A DNA stretch of 64,000 bases from Agrococcus sp. SL85 (GTDB lineage: Bacteria > Actinomycetota > Actinomycetes > Actinomycetales > Microbacteriaceae): contig NZ_CP113066.1 of assembly GCF_026625845.1 (NCBI RefSeq), forward strand, positions 2,418,001-2,482,000. Reading direction: 5' to 3'. This document shows, in pieces, positions 25,383 through 33,933 of the stretch. The translations under genes and the position numbers were made by a program. Within the stretch, counting starts at the first letter, position 1. Each line of letters starts with the position of its first letter. A model generated the notes under the pieces. The model was not told the origin of the DNA. It was given only the letters and a program-made list of their open reading frames with translations, and searched no databases.

Positions 25383-26678
25383 GTGACCGCTCTCCCCGTC
25401 ATCGTCATCGGCGCAGGCCCGCAGGGGCTCGCCGCGGCAGCCCACCTGCTCGAGCGCGGCATCGAGCCGCTCGTGCTGGAGCGCGGTGCCGCCGCGGGCG
25501 CTGCCGTGGCCGAGTGGGGCCACGTGCGGCTGTTCTCGGCCTGGGACGAGCTCGTCGACCCCGCGAGCCGGCGCCTGCTGGCGGCCGCGGGCGTCGCGGT
25601 GCCGACCTCCGGCTACCCGAAGGGCGCCGCCTGGGTGCGCGACTACCTCGAGCCGCTCGCCGCAGCGCTCGGCGACCGGGTGCGCCTGCGCCACGAGGCG
25701 ATCGCGGTGACGCGCGCCGGCCGCGACAAGGTCGTCGACGCCGGCAGGGCCGAGGCGCCCTTCGTCGTCCACGCCGTCGACGGGGAGGGCCGCGAGCACC
25801 GCCTGCTCGCGCGCGCAGTGCTCGACGCCTCCGGCACGTGGGCGCAGCCCGGCCCCGCGGGCGCCGACGGCGCGCCCGCGCTCGGCGAGCGCGCCGCCGC
25901 CGCCGCAGGGCTCGTGGGCTGCCGCATCCCCGCCGACGTCGAGCACCTCGCGGGCCGCCACGTGGCCGTCGTGGGCGCCGGCCACTCCGCGGTGCACGCG
26001 GTGCTGCGCCTCGCCGAGCTCGCGGAGCGCGCGCCGGGCACCCGCGTCTCGTGGCTCCTGCGTCGCGCCTCGGCCGAGGGCGCGCTCGGCGGGGGCGAGG
26101 CAGATGCTCTGCCGCAGCGCGCCGCGCTCGGCACCCGCACGCGCCGCGCGATCGAGCGGGGGCTCGTCGAGGTCGTCACCGGCTTCCGCACCGCCGAAGT
26201 CGCGATCGTCGGCGACCAGGCGGAGGTCGTCGCCGACGACGGCCGCCGGATCGGGCCCGTCGCCCACGTGCTGGCCCTCACGGGCTTCCGCCCCGACACG
26301 GCGCTGCTCGCCGGCGTCCGCGTGGCGCTCGACCCCTCGCTCGACGCGGTCGCGGGCCTCGCGGCCGAGATCGACCCGAACGTGCACTCCTGCGGCACCG
26401 TCGCCGCGACGGGCGTCGCCGAGCTCGCGCTCCCCGAGCCCGATCTCTTCGTGCTCGGCGCCAAGAGCTACGGCCGCGCGCCGACCTTCCTGGCGCTCAC
26501 CGGCTACGAGCAGGTGCGGAGCGTCGTCGCGCATCTCGCGGGCGACCACGAGGCCGCCGCCCGGAACGAGCTCGTGCTGCCGGAGACGGGCGTCTGCGGC
26601 GGCGCGGGCGACTTCGGCGGCGGCTGCTGCGCGGCGCCCGCGGGCGCGCCGCAGGCGACGGCGACCGCCGCGCCGTAG
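25383..26678 (+). CDS. ars-operon flavoprotein (ArsO-like NAD(P)/FAD monooxygenase family)
   Basis: 431-aa flavin-containing oxidoreductase. FAD motif VIVIGAGPQGLAAAAHL at the N-terminus, ERGAAAGAAVAEWGHVRLFSAWDELVDP characteristic of the ars-associated flavoproteins, and a second dinucleotide motif VAVVGAGHSAVHAVL near residue 205. The C-terminus carries a cysteine-rich tail (VCGGAGDFGGGCCAAP) that could bind trivalent arsenic or a metal. I chose the GTG at 25383 with AGGAG six bases upstream. It follows the palindrome array and precedes the thioredoxin reductase by 58 bases. The reaction is not established for this family. Confidence 0.8.
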   Translation: MTALPVIVIGAGPQGLAAAAHLLERGIEPLVLERGAAAGAAVAEWGHVRLFSAWDELVDPASRRLLAAAGVAVPTSGYPKGAAWVRDYLEPLAAALGDRVRLRHEAIAVTRAGRDKVVDAGRAEAPFVVHAVDGEGREHRLLARAVLDASGTWAQPGPAGADGAPALGERAAAAAGLVGCRIPADVEHLAGRHVAVVGAGHSAVHAVLRLAELAERAPGTRVSWLLRRASAEGALGGGEADALPQRAALGTRTRRAIERGLVEVVTGFRTAEVAIVGDQAEVVADDGRRIGPVAHVLALTGFRPDTALLAGVRVALDPSLDAVAGLAAEIDPNVHSCGTVAATGVAELALPEPDLFVLGAKSYGRAPTFLALTGYEQVRSVVAHLAGDHEAAARNELVLPETGVCGGAGDFGGGCCAAPAGAPQATATAAP

Positions 26679-26708
26679 CCCTCGGTCACCCGCGCACCGG
26701 CTTGGCCA

Positions 26709-26747
26709 TTGCATCGACTTCTGTCAATATAGATACATGTCGAAGCA
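26709..26747 (+). promoter_or_regulatory. A/T-rich spot and inverted repeat at the trxB start
   Basis: TTGCAT at 26709-26714 and CAATATAGATAC just before the ATG form the most A/T-rich patch nearby, with no Shine-Dalgarno sequence. TGCATCGACTT (26710-26720) is an inverted match (9 of 11) to ATGTCGAAGCA (26737-26747), which overlaps the start codon. An internal promoter with operator, perhaps giving a leaderless transcript, is possible. Confidence 0.35.
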
Positions 26748-27717
26748 GAGCGAGCAGCTCCTCATCCTCGGTTCCGGCCCCGCCGGCTGGACCGCGGCGA
26801 TCTACGCGGCGCGCGCGGGCCTCAGCCCCATCGTGATCGCCGGTTCGGTCACCGCGGGCGGATCCCTCATGACGACCACGGAGGTCGAGAACTTCCCCGG
26901 CTTCGTCGACGGCGTGCAGGGCCCCGAGCTCATGGCGTCCATGCGCGCGCAGGCCGAGCGCTTCGGCGCGCAGATCCTCCTCGACGACGCGGTCGAGGTC
27001 GCCCTCGCCGAGCACGTGAAGCGCGTCCGCACGGGGAACGGCCTCGAGCTCGAGGCTCCCGCGGTGATCCTCGCCACCGGCTCCGCCTATCGTCGCCTCG
27101 GCGCGCCCGGGGAGGAGCGGCTGAGCGGCCACGGCGTCTCCTGGTGCGCCACGTGCGATGGCTTCTTCTTCCGCGAGCGCGAGGTCGTGGTCGTGGGCGG
27201 CGGCGACTCCGCCATGGAGGAGGCGCTCTTCCTGACGCGCTTCGCTTCGAAGGTGACGGTGGTGCACCGCCGCGACGAGTTCCGCGCCTCCCGCATCATG
27301 GCGCAGCGCGTGCTGGAGCACCCCTCGATCGAGGTGGTGTGGAGCAGCGAGGTCCTGGAGTTCGTGGGCGAGGCGAAGCTCCGAGCAGTGCGGGTGCGCG
27401 ACACGACGAACGGCGACGAGCGGGAGATCCCCGCCGACGGGGCGTTCATCGCCATCGGCCACGACCCTCGGTCGGAGCTCGTCCGCGGACAGGTGGCGCT
27501 CGATGCCGAGGGCTACGTGCTCGTCGAGCACCCGTCAACCCGCACGAGCCTGCCCGGCGTCTTCGCGGCGGGCGACCTGGTCGATCGCACCTATCGGCAG
27601 GCCATCACCGCGGCGGGCACCGGATGCGCCGCCGCGCAGGACGCCCAGCACCACCTCGCGAGCCTGCCCGAGCGCAGCGTCGAGCACCGCGCCGAGCCGG
27701 TCGGAGCGGCGGCATGA
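26737..27717 (+). CDS. trxB: Thioredoxin reductase (ArsT-like)
   Basis: 326-aa NADPH-dependent FAD disulfide reductase. FAD motif LILGSGPAGWTAAIYAARAGL, redox pair C137-A-T-C140 (WCATCDGFF), NADPH motif VVGGGDSAMEEALFL, and the C-terminal GVFAAGDLVDRTYRQAITAAGTG. It reduces thioredoxin, which in turn recycles arsenate reductase. Placed inside the ars operon it is the ArsT role; a housekeeping copy elsewhere is likely. No Shine-Dalgarno precedes the ATG, unlike its neighbours. It overlaps the Acr3 gene by ATGA. Confidence 0.92.
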   Translation: MSKQSEQLLILGSGPAGWTAAIYAARAGLSPIVIAGSVTAGGSLMTTTEVENFPGFVDGVQGPELMASMRAQAERFGAQILLDDAVEVALAEHVKRVRTGNGLELEAPAVILATGSAYRRLGAPGEERLSGHGVSWCATCDGFFFREREVVVVGGGDSAMEEALFLTRFASKVTVVHRRDEFRASRIMAQRVLEHPSIEVVWSSEVLEFVGEAKLRAVRVRDTTNGDEREIPADGAFIAIGHDPRSELVRGQVALDAEGYVLVEHPSTRTSLPGVFAAGDLVDRTYRQAITAAGTGCAAAQDAQHHLASLPERSVEHRAEPVGAAA

Positions 27718-28799
27718 GCGCCGATCCGGCACGCCTGTCGGCGCTCGATCGATGGCTGCCGCTGTCGATCGCCGCAGCGATGGCCGCGGGCCTCGCGCTC
27801 GGCGCCCTCGTGCCCGCGCTCGGACCGCTGCTCACCGGCCTCGAGGTCGGCGGCATCTCGCTGCCCATCGCCGTGGGCCTCCTGGTGATGATGTACCCCG
27901 TGCTCGCGAAGGTGCGCTACGACCGCGTCGCGGCCGTCGCAGGCGACCGCAGGCTGCTGCTGGCCTCGCTGGTGCTGAACTGGGTCGTGGGCCCCGCGCT
28001 CATGTTCGCGCTCGCCTGGCTGCTGCTGCCCGACCTGCCCGAGTACCGCACGGGCCTCATCGTCGTCGGACTCGCGCGCTGCATCGCGATGGTCGTGATC
28101 TGGAACGACCTCGCCTGCGGCGACCGCGAGGCCGCAGCCGTGCTCGTCGCGCTCAACTCCGCGTTCCAGGTCGTCGCGTTCGCGCTGCTGGGGTGGTTCT
28201 ACCTCGCGGTGCTGCCGGGCTGGCTGGGGCTCGCGGAGCAGTCGCTCGACGTGTCGATGGGCGAGATCGCGGGCAACGTGCTCGTCTTCCTCGGCATCCC
28301 GCTCGTTGCGGGCCTCGCCTCGCGCTGGGTCGGGGAACGTGCTCGCGGGCGCGAGTGGTACGAGTCGCGCTTCCTGCCCGCCGTCGGCCCATGGGCGCTG
28401 TACGGTCTGCTCGCCACCATCGTGCTGCTCTTCGCGCTGCAGGGCGAGCGCGTGCTCGCCCAGCCGCTCGACGTCGCCCGCATCGCGCTGCCGCTGCTCC
28501 TCTACTTCGCCATCATGTGGCTCGCGGGGCTCGCGCTCGGGCGCTGGCTCCGCATGGGCTACGCCCGCTCGGCGACCCTCGCCTTCACGGCGGCGGGCAA
28601 CAACTTCGAGCTCGCGATCGCAGTCGCCATCGGCACGTTCGGCGTCGCCTCCGGCGAGGCGCTCGCGGGCGTCGTGGGCCCGCTCATCGAGGTGCCCGTG
28701 CTCGTCGGCCTGGTCTGGGTCTCGCTGCGGCTCGGCCGCGCCTGGTTCGCGGACGCGCCGCCGACCGCCGCGCGCGAGCTCCGGGGGGCGGATCGATGA
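27714..28799 (+). CDS. Arsenite efflux pump, Acr3 family
   Basis: 361-aa integral membrane protein of the bile acid/Na symporter superfamily with about ten helices. Acr3 marks are LDRWLPLSIAAAMAAGLALG, VGLLVMMYPVLAKVRYD, the conserved cysteine C123 in GLARCIAMVVIWNDLA (needed for arsenite transport in characterised Acr3) and the AFTAAGNNFELAIAVAIGTFG segment. It expels As(OH)3 made by ArsC. It overlaps both neighbours (ATGA). The standard symbol is acr3/arsB; the Acr3 family assignment is firm. Confidence 0.93.
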   Translation: MSADPARLSALDRWLPLSIAAAMAAGLALGALVPALGPLLTGLEVGGISLPIAVGLLVMMYPVLAKVRYDRVAAVAGDRRLLLASLVLNWVVGPALMFALAWLLLPDLPEYRTGLIVVGLARCIAMVVIWNDLACGDREAAAVLVALNSAFQVVAFALLGWFYLAVLPGWLGLAEQSLDVSMGEIAGNVLVFLGIPLVAGLASRWVGERARGREWYESRFLPAVGPWALYGLLATIVLLFALQGERVLAQPLDVARIALPLLLYFAIMWLAGLALGRWLRMGYARSATLAFTAAGNNFELAIAVAIGTFGVASGEALAGVVGPLIEVPVLVGLVWVSLRLGRAWFADAPPTAARELRGADR

Positions 28800-29764
28800 G
28801 CGTCGAGCCCGAGGCCTGCGCCCCGACCGCATCGCACGCGATCGGCGAGCGCGCCGCGACCGCGATCGCCGCCACCCTCAAGGCGCTCGCCGATCCGCTG
28901 CGGCTGCGGATGCTCTCGGCGATCGCGACCGATCCTCGTGGTGAATCGTGCGTGTGCGACCTGGCGGCGCTCGCCGAGGTCTCGCAGCCCACCGTCTCGC
29001 ACCACCTGAAGGTGCTGCGCTCCGCCGGGGTGCTGGATGCCGAGCGTCGCGGGACCTGGGTCTGGTACTCCGTCGCCCCGGCCCTCCTCCCGGCCGTCCG
29101 CACGCTGCTCGAATCCTTCGGCCCCGCCGCCGCGGCCCCTCGGGCGCGCGCCTACGGCGGCCTCGAGGACGTCGACGGCGCCCTCACGCAGCTCGCCGAT
29201 GCCCTCGCGCTCCGGAACCCGGCCCTGCGGCCGGAGCTCGTCGCCTCGATCGTCCGGGAGTCGTATGCCGGGCTCGCGCGAGGGGCCCGCGTCACCGCGC
29301 ACCTGGTGCCGCTCACGGAGCGCTTCGCGCGCCAGCGGCTCGCCGACCTGCAGCGCGAGCGCAGCGGTGCCCGCCCGCAGGTGCTCTTCGTCTGCGTCGC
29401 GAACGCCGGGCGCTCCCAGCTCGCCGCCGCGCTCGTGCAGCAGCGCTCGGGAGGCCGGATCGTCGCGCGCTCCGCGGGCTCGAACCCTGGCGACGCCGTG
29501 CACGAGGGCGTCCTGCCCCTGCTGGAGGCGATCGATTCCGACGCAGCTGCCGCCGCGTACCCGAAGCCGATCACCGACGACGCCGTGCGCGCTGCCGACG
29601 TCGTCGTCACGATGGGGTGCGGCGACGTCTGCCCCGTGCTCCCCGGCGTCCGCTACGAGGACTGGGCGGTCGGCGACCCGGCCCTGGCCTCCCCGGAGGG
29701 CCTCGCAGCGATCCGCGACGACATCGAGGCGCGCGTCGAGCGACTCGTCGCCTCCCTCACCTGA
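28796..29764 (+). CDS. ArsR-ArsC fusion (regulator plus arsenate reductase)
   Basis: 322-aa three-part protein. Residues about 20-105: ArsR winged helix with C52/C54 in SCVCDL and SQPTVSHHLKVL. Residues about 120-180: a helical segment (LRPELVASIVRESYAGLARGARVTAHLVPLTERFARQRLADL) like the three-helix bundle domain found beside arsenic regulators. Residues 195-322: low-molecular-weight phosphatase fold with the P-loop C200-VANAGR-S and MGCGDVCPVLPG, as in thioredoxin-coupled arsenate reductase. One polypeptide may thus sense and reduce. It overlaps acr3 by ATGA. Whether the fused enzyme is active is unknown. Confidence 0.88.
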   Translation: MSVEPEACAPTASHAIGERAATAIAATLKALADPLRLRMLSAIATDPRGESCVCDLAALAEVSQPTVSHHLKVLRSAGVLDAERRGTWVWYSVAPALLPAVRTLLESFGPAAAAPRARAYGGLEDVDGALTQLADALALRNPALRPELVASIVRESYAGLARGARVTAHLVPLTERFARQRLADLQRERSGARPQVLFVCVANAGRSQLAAALVQQRSGGRIVARSAGSNPGDAVHEGVLPLLEAIDSDAAAAAYPKPITDDAVRAADVVVTMGCGDVCPVLPGVRYEDWAVGDPALASPEGLAAIRDDIEARVERLVASLT

Positions 29765-29789
29765 CCCCTCCACACGATCGGAGCCCACC

Positions 29790-30200
29790 ATGCCCACCAC
29801 CCCCACCGTCCTGTTCGTCTGCGTGCACAACGCGGGCCGCTCGCAGATGGCCGCCGGCTTCGCCCAGGCGCTCTCGGGCGGCGCCGTCGAGGTGCTCTCG
29901 GCGGGCAGCGCCCCCAAGGACGCCATCAACCCCGTCGCGATCGAGGCGATGGCGGAGCTCGGCATCGACATCGCCGGCAACCAGCCCAAGGTGCTCACGG
30001 TCGAGGCCGTGCGCGAGTCGGATGCGGTCATCACCATGGGCTGCGGCGACGCGTGCCCGATCTTCCCCGGCAAGCGCTACGAGGACTGGGAGCTCGAGGA
30101 CCCGGCCGGCAAGGACATCGAGACCGTGCGCCGCGTGCGCGACGAGATCAAGGGCCGCGTCGAGGCGCTGCTCGCCGAGCTGCTGCCGGAGCGCGGCTAG
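29790..30200 (+). CDS. arsC: Arsenate reductase, LMW-phosphatase type
   Basis: 136-aa low-molecular-weight tyrosine-phosphatase fold enzyme. P-loop C11-V-H-N-A-G-R17-S and the second motif SDAVITMGCGDACPIFPGKRYEDW carry the cysteines used to pass electrons during arsenate reduction. The aspartate (YEDWELEDP) is the acid/base. It is the stand-alone partner of the fused reductase just upstream, 25 bases away, with a weak GGAGCCC ribosome site. A strong hairpin follows the stop. Confidence 0.92.
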   Translation: MPTTPTVLFVCVHNAGRSQMAAGFAQALSGGAVEVLSAGSAPKDAINPVAIEAMAELGIDIAGNQPKVLTVEAVRESDAVITMGCGDACPIFPGKRYEDWELEDPAGKDIETVRRVRDEIKGRVEALLAELLPERG

Positions 30201-30208
30201 GCACGGCG

Positions 30209-30240
30209 GAGGGCGGGCGGCCGGTCGGTCGCCCGCCCTC
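30209..30240. terminator. Bidirectional hairpin terminator between arsC and sulP
   Basis: Perfect 10-bp inverted repeat GAGGGCGGGC (30209-30218) and GCCCGCCCTC (30231-30240), with a GCAC/GTGC extension outside it. It lies between two convergent genes, 9 bases after arsC and 29 bases from the sulP stop, so it can end both transcripts. Confidence 0.7.
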
Positions 30241-30269
30241 GTGCGTGCGGCGCGTCGTGGATCGCGGCG

Positions 30270-31790
30270 TCAGTGCCCCGCGCCGAGGTTGCCGGCGAGG
30301 CGCTCGCGCATGCGCACGCTCGCGTCGTTGAGGCCGCGCAGCTCGACCCGCGTGCCGAGGCGGGCGTACTTCGTCTCGATGGCGTCGAGCGCCGCCACGG
30401 TCGACGCGTCCCAGATGTGCGAGCGGCCGAGGTCGATCACGACGCGGTCGGGGTCGTCGGCGTACGCGAACTGCGTCGTGAGGTCGTTCGACGAGGCGAA
30501 GAAGAGCTCGCCCTCCACGGTGTAGCGGGCGGTCGCGGCGCCGTCCTCCTCGACCAGCTCGCGGGCGACGGTCGCGAAGCGCGCGACGCGGCGCGCGAAG
30601 AGCACCATCGCGGTCACGACCCCGACGCCCACGCCGATCGCGAGGTTGTGGGTCGCGACGACCACGACGACGGTGACGACCATGACGACCGTCTCGCCGA
30701 GCGGCATGCGACGGAGCGTCGCGGGCGCGACGCTGTGCCAGTCGAAGGTGCCGACCGAGACCATGATCATGACCGCCACGAGCGCAGCCATGGGGATGAG
30801 GGCCACGACGTCGCCGAGCACGACGACGAGCAGCAGCAGGCAGACGCCCGCGAGGAAGGTCGAGACGCGCGATCGTGCGCCCGAGGCCTTCACGTTGATC
30901 ATCGTCTGGCCGATCATGGCGCAGCCGCCCATGCCCCCGAAGAGGCCCGAGAGCACGTTGGCGACGCCCTGCCCCCACGACTCGCGGGTCTTGCTGGAGC
31001 GCGTGTCGGTGACGTCGTCGACGAGCTTCGCGGTCATGAGCGACTCGAGGAGGCCCACGAGCGCCATGGCGAGCGCCGTGGGGCCGATGATGCCGAGCGT
31101 CTCGAGCGTGAGCGGCACGGCCGGCACGAAGAGCTCGGGGAGGCTGCGGGGCAGCTCGCCCTCGTCGCCGACGTTCGGCACGGCGGCGAGGCCGAACGCG
31201 AGCACCACGCCCGTGAGCACGACGATGGCGACGAGCGGAGCCGGCACGACGCGGGTGAGGCGCGGGAGCAGCACGAGGATCGCGAGCCCCGCAGCGACGA
31301 GCGGGTAGACGAGCCAGGGCACGCCCAGGAGGTGCGGCACCTGCGCCATGAAGATGAGGATCGCGAGCGCGTTCACGAAGCCGACCATGACGCTGCGCGG
31401 GATGAAGCGCATGAGCTTGGCCACGCCGAGCAGGCCGAGCACCACCTGCAGCACGCCCGCGAGCAGGACGGTGGCGATGAAGTAGTCGAAGCCGTGGTCG
31501 CGCATGACGGGCGCGATCACGAGCGCGACGGCGCCCGTCGCGGCGGAGATCATGGCGGGGCGGCCGCCCAGGAACGCGATCGAGACGGCCATGACGAACG
31601 ACGAGAAGAGGCCGACGCGCGGGTCGACCCCGGCGATGATCGAGAACGAGATGGCCTCGGGGATGAGCGCGAGCGCGACGACGAGCCCGGCGAGGGCCTC
31701 GCGCGTGAGCAGCCGCGGGCTGCGCAGGACGGCGCGCACCGAGGACTCGTCGATCGTGCGCCGCACGGGCGCGGCGGTGTGCTGGGACAT
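30270..31790 (-). CDS. SulP family anion transporter with STAS domain
   Basis: 506-aa SLC26/SulP transporter. About ten to twelve helices start at LTREALAGLVVALALIPEAISFSIIAGVDPRVGLFSS, the consensus SulP entry, with GGCAMIGQTMINVKASGARSR conserved in the core. A cytoplasmic STAS domain occupies the last 120 residues (VEGELFFASSNDL, VIDLGRSHIWDASTVAALDAIETKYARLG). Such proteins carry sulfate or bicarbonate. The nearby arsenic and persulfide genes make sulfate plausible but not shown. AGGAG sits ahead of the ATG. It is divergent from the MerR gene. Confidence 0.87.
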   Translation of the reverse strand: MSQHTAAPVRRTIDESSVRAVLRSPRLLTREALAGLVVALALIPEAISFSIIAGVDPRVGLFSSFVMAVSIAFLGGRPAMISAATGAVALVIAPVMRDHGFDYFIATVLLAGVLQVVLGLLGVAKLMRFIPRSVMVGFVNALAILIFMAQVPHLLGVPWLVYPLVAAGLAILVLLPRLTRVVPAPLVAIVVLTGVVLAFGLAAVPNVGDEGELPRSLPELFVPAVPLTLETLGIIGPTALAMALVGLLESLMTAKLVDDVTDTRSSKTRESWGQGVANVLSGLFGGMGGCAMIGQTMINVKASGARSRVSTFLAGVCLLLLVVVLGDVVALIPMAALVAVMIMVSVGTFDWHSVAPATLRRMPLGETVVMVVTVVVVVATHNLAIGVGVGVVTAMVLFARRVARFATVARELVEEDGAATARYTVEGELFFASSNDLTTQFAYADDPDRVVIDLGRSHIWDASTVAALDAIETKYARLGTRVELRGLNDASVRMRERLAGNLGAGH

Positions 31791-31914
31791 GGGTCTCCTG
31801 TCGGGAGGGCGGGCCGCGCGGACGCACCGAGGCGGCAGAGGAGGCGAGCGCGTCGTCGCGCGGGGTCGGTCGCGCCTCGGCCAGGATGGTCGGCGGGCGC
31901 GAGCCCGATGCAGC

Positions 31915-31935
31915 GATACTACCCTGACGTGAGGG
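31915..31935 (+). promoter_or_regulatory. Candidate merR promoter/operator
   Basis: GATACT at 31915-31920 resembles a -10 element and is followed directly by the dyad CCCT-N6-AGGG (31922-31935, ACCCTGACGTGAGGGG). It sits in the sulP-merR divergent gap, 20-40 bases before the merR start. MerR proteins bind such short dyads; direction and target are inferred. Confidence 0.35.
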
Positions 31936-31955
31936 GAGAGTTGACGAGGATGGCC

Positions 31956-32327
31956 ATGACCGACCGCACGATGCACATCGGCGAGCTCGCCGAACGGGTG
32001 GGGCTCTCGCTGCGGAGCCTGCGCCACTGGGACGAGGTGGGCCTCGTGCCGCCCTCCGGCCGCACCGACGGCGGCTTCCGCCTCTACACGGAGGCCGACG
32101 AGGCGCGCGTGCGCGTGCTCATGCGGATGAAGCCGCTGCGCTTCACCCTCGAGGAGATGAGCGAGCTCGCGCGGGCGCTCGACGCCTCCCCCGCCGATCC
32201 CCTCGCGGCGATGCCCGCCGATCGCGCCGCCTGGTTCCGCGTCGAGGCGCTCGCGCGTCGCGAGCGCGTGGCCCGCGACCTCGCCGACGCGGATGCGACC
32301 GTCGCGCTCCTCGGGGGCGGCTCCTAG
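31956..32327 (+). CDS. MerR family regulator
   Basis: 123-aa MerR-type regulator: HIGELAERVGLSLRSLRHWDEVGLVPPSGRTDGGFRLYTEADEARVRVLMRMKPLRFTLEEMSELARAL is the complete N-terminal winged helix. A helix for dimerisation and a short tail with no cysteine follow, so it does not look like a metal sensor. GAGGA before the ATG at 31956 favours that start; an ATG at 31950 is two codons upstream. It is divergent from sulP and convergent with the flavoprotein gene, sharing the stop tetranucleotide CTAG. Confidence 0.85.
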   Translation: MTDRTMHIGELAERVGLSLRSLRHWDEVGLVPPSGRTDGGFRLYTEADEARVRVLMRMKPLRFTLEEMSELARALDASPADPLAAMPADRAAWFRVEALARRERVARDLADADATVALLGGGS

Positions 32328-33784
32328 CGGAGCACGGCCGGCTCGTCGCGCTCGGCGAGCGCCGCCCGCGCCGCGAGCCCCACGATCGCGGTGTAGCTGG
32401 GGTAGGCGAAGCGCACCCGCGCGAGCGTCGCGACGTCGATGCCCGCCGCCATGGCGGTCGTGACCGACTGGATCACCTCGATCGCGTTCTCCCCCACCGC
32501 GTGGGCGCCGAGGACGAGCGCGCGCCTGCCGTCGACGACAAGCTTCAGGAAGCCGCGCGCGCGGTCGTCGATGACGGCGCGGTCGAGCTGCGCGTAGTCG
32601 ACGGTCGCGACGACGCAGCGCGGGTCGCGCTCGCGCGCCTCGGCCTCGGTGAGCCCGACGCCCGCGTAGTCGGGGTCGGTGAAGCCGCCCGCGGGCAGCA
32701 GCAGGTGGCCGGTGCGGCGCGCCTGGCCGAGCACCGCGTGCTCCGCCGCCGCCTCGCCCTCCGACTGCGCCGCCTGCACGAGCATGTCGCGGCCGTTCGC
32801 GTCGCCGACCGCGTAGATGTGCGGCACGGCGCTGCGGAGGTCGCCATCGACCGGGATCGCAGAGCGCTCGAGCGCGATGCCCGCGCGGTCGAGGCCCAGG
32901 TCGACGACGTCCGGCGGCCAGCCGGTCGCCATGATGACGGCATCGAAGCGCTCGGCGACGGGCGCGCCGCCGGCGTCCCGCCACGCGAGCTCGATGCCGT
33001 CGCCCGCGCGCTCGAGGCGGTCGACGCCCGCGATCCCCGTGCGCACCGTCACGCCGGCGTCGCGGAACGCGGCCGTCACGGCCTCCGAGATCGCGGCGTC
33101 GGAGGGCATGAGGATGCGCGGCGCGACGTCGAGCAGCGTGACGCGGGAGCCGAACGCGTCGAGCACCGTCGCGAGCTGCGCGCCCGTGTTGCCGCCGCCG
33201 ATGATGGCCGCGCGCGCGGGCAGGGACGGCAGGTGCAGCACCTCGTCGGGCATGGTGGCGAGCTCGGCGCCCGGCACCGGCAGGCGCCTGGCCCGCCCAC
33301 CCACGCAGACGAGGATCGCCTCGGCGCGGATGCGCCGGCCGCTGTCGAGCACGAGCGTGCGCGCGTCCTCGAAGCGCGCCCTGCCCTCCTCGACGAGCGC
33401 GACGCCCGCCGCGGCGAAGCGCTCCGCCTCCCGCTTCACGGCCCGCACCCGGTCGACCCGGCCGTGCACGCGCTCGACGACCGTCGGCCAGTCGACCGCG
33501 ACGCCCTCGACGGCCACGCCGTGCTCGCCCGCGGTGCGCGCGTCGCGCACGAGGCGCGCGGCCTTCGCGAGCACGCGCGTGGGCACGCAGCCGCTGTTGA
33601 CGCACGTGCCGCCGAGGTGCGCGGCCTCGAGCACCACGACCGAGGCGCCGAGCTCCGCGGCGCGGAGCGCCGCGGCCGTGCCCGCGGGCCCCGCGCCGAT
33701 CACGGCGACGTCGAAGGCCTCGGGCTCCGCGGACGCGTCCGGCGCCCGCCCGCCGCGGCCTCCTCCAGCATCCGTCGCGTCCAC
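32324..33784 (-). CDS. Mercuric-reductase/Lpd-like pyridine nucleotide-disulfide oxidoreductase
   Basis: 486-aa flavoprotein. FAD motif VAVIGAGPAGTAAALRAAELG, redox-active disulfide C61-VNSG-C66 in GGTCVNSGCVPTRVL, NAD(P) motif AAIIGGGNTGAQLATVLDAFG, the GDANGRDML FAD loop and a dimerisation domain (TDPDYAGVGLTEAEA, LVLGAHAVGENAIEVI). The GGTCVNxGCVPT sequence is closest to mercuric reductase and dihydrolipoamide dehydrogenase; the C-terminal CC pair of MerA is absent, so mercury reduction is unlikely. I chose the GTG at 33784 with AGGAG five bases upstream. Possible role in thiol redox. Confidence 0.82.
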   Translation of the reverse strand: MDATDAGGGRGGRAPDASAEPEAFDVAVIGAGPAGTAAALRAAELGASVVVLEAAHLGGTCVNSGCVPTRVLAKAARLVRDARTAGEHGVAVEGVAVDWPTVVERVHGRVDRVRAVKREAERFAAAGVALVEEGRARFEDARTLVLDSGRRIRAEAILVCVGGRARRLPVPGAELATMPDEVLHLPSLPARAAIIGGGNTGAQLATVLDAFGSRVTLLDVAPRILMPSDAAISEAVTAAFRDAGVTVRTGIAGVDRLERAGDGIELAWRDAGGAPVAERFDAVIMATGWPPDVVDLGLDRAGIALERSAIPVDGDLRSAVPHIYAVGDANGRDMLVQAAQSEGEAAAEHAVLGQARRTGHLLLPAGGFTDPDYAGVGLTEAEARERDPRCVVATVDYAQLDRAVIDDRARGFLKLVVDGRRALVLGAHAVGENAIEVIQSVTTAMAAGIDVATLARVRFAYPSYTAIVGLAARAALAERDEPAVLR

Positions 33785-33876
33785 GATCGCTCCTGCCCGC
33801 GACCGCGCCTCGGCCGCCCTGGTCGCATCGAACACGGCGGAGGTCGGCGGCGGCTCGGAGGCGGCTGAGGGCTCAC

Positions 33877-33905
33877 TTGCGCGCGGATACCCCCGGGGGT
33901 ATCTT
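33877..33905 (+). promoter_or_regulatory. Promoter with CsoR/CstR-type operator
   Basis: TTGCGC (33877-33882), 17-base spacer, TATCTT (33900-33905). The perfect 18-bp palindrome GATACCCCCGGGGGTATC (33886-33903) fills the spacer and overlaps the -10. This is the form of CsoR/CstR operators (ATACCCCC-GGGGGTAT), and a CstR-like gene lies in the operon it would control. Confidence 0.8.
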
Positions 33906-33933
33906 GAAGGCTTACGACGAGAGGATCCCCACC

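Noticed and set aside
32324..33784. True mercuric reductase MerA
   Set aside because: The GGTCVNSGCVPT motif fits, but no N-terminal HMA domain and no C-terminal Cys-Cys pair are present and there are no merT/P/B genes.
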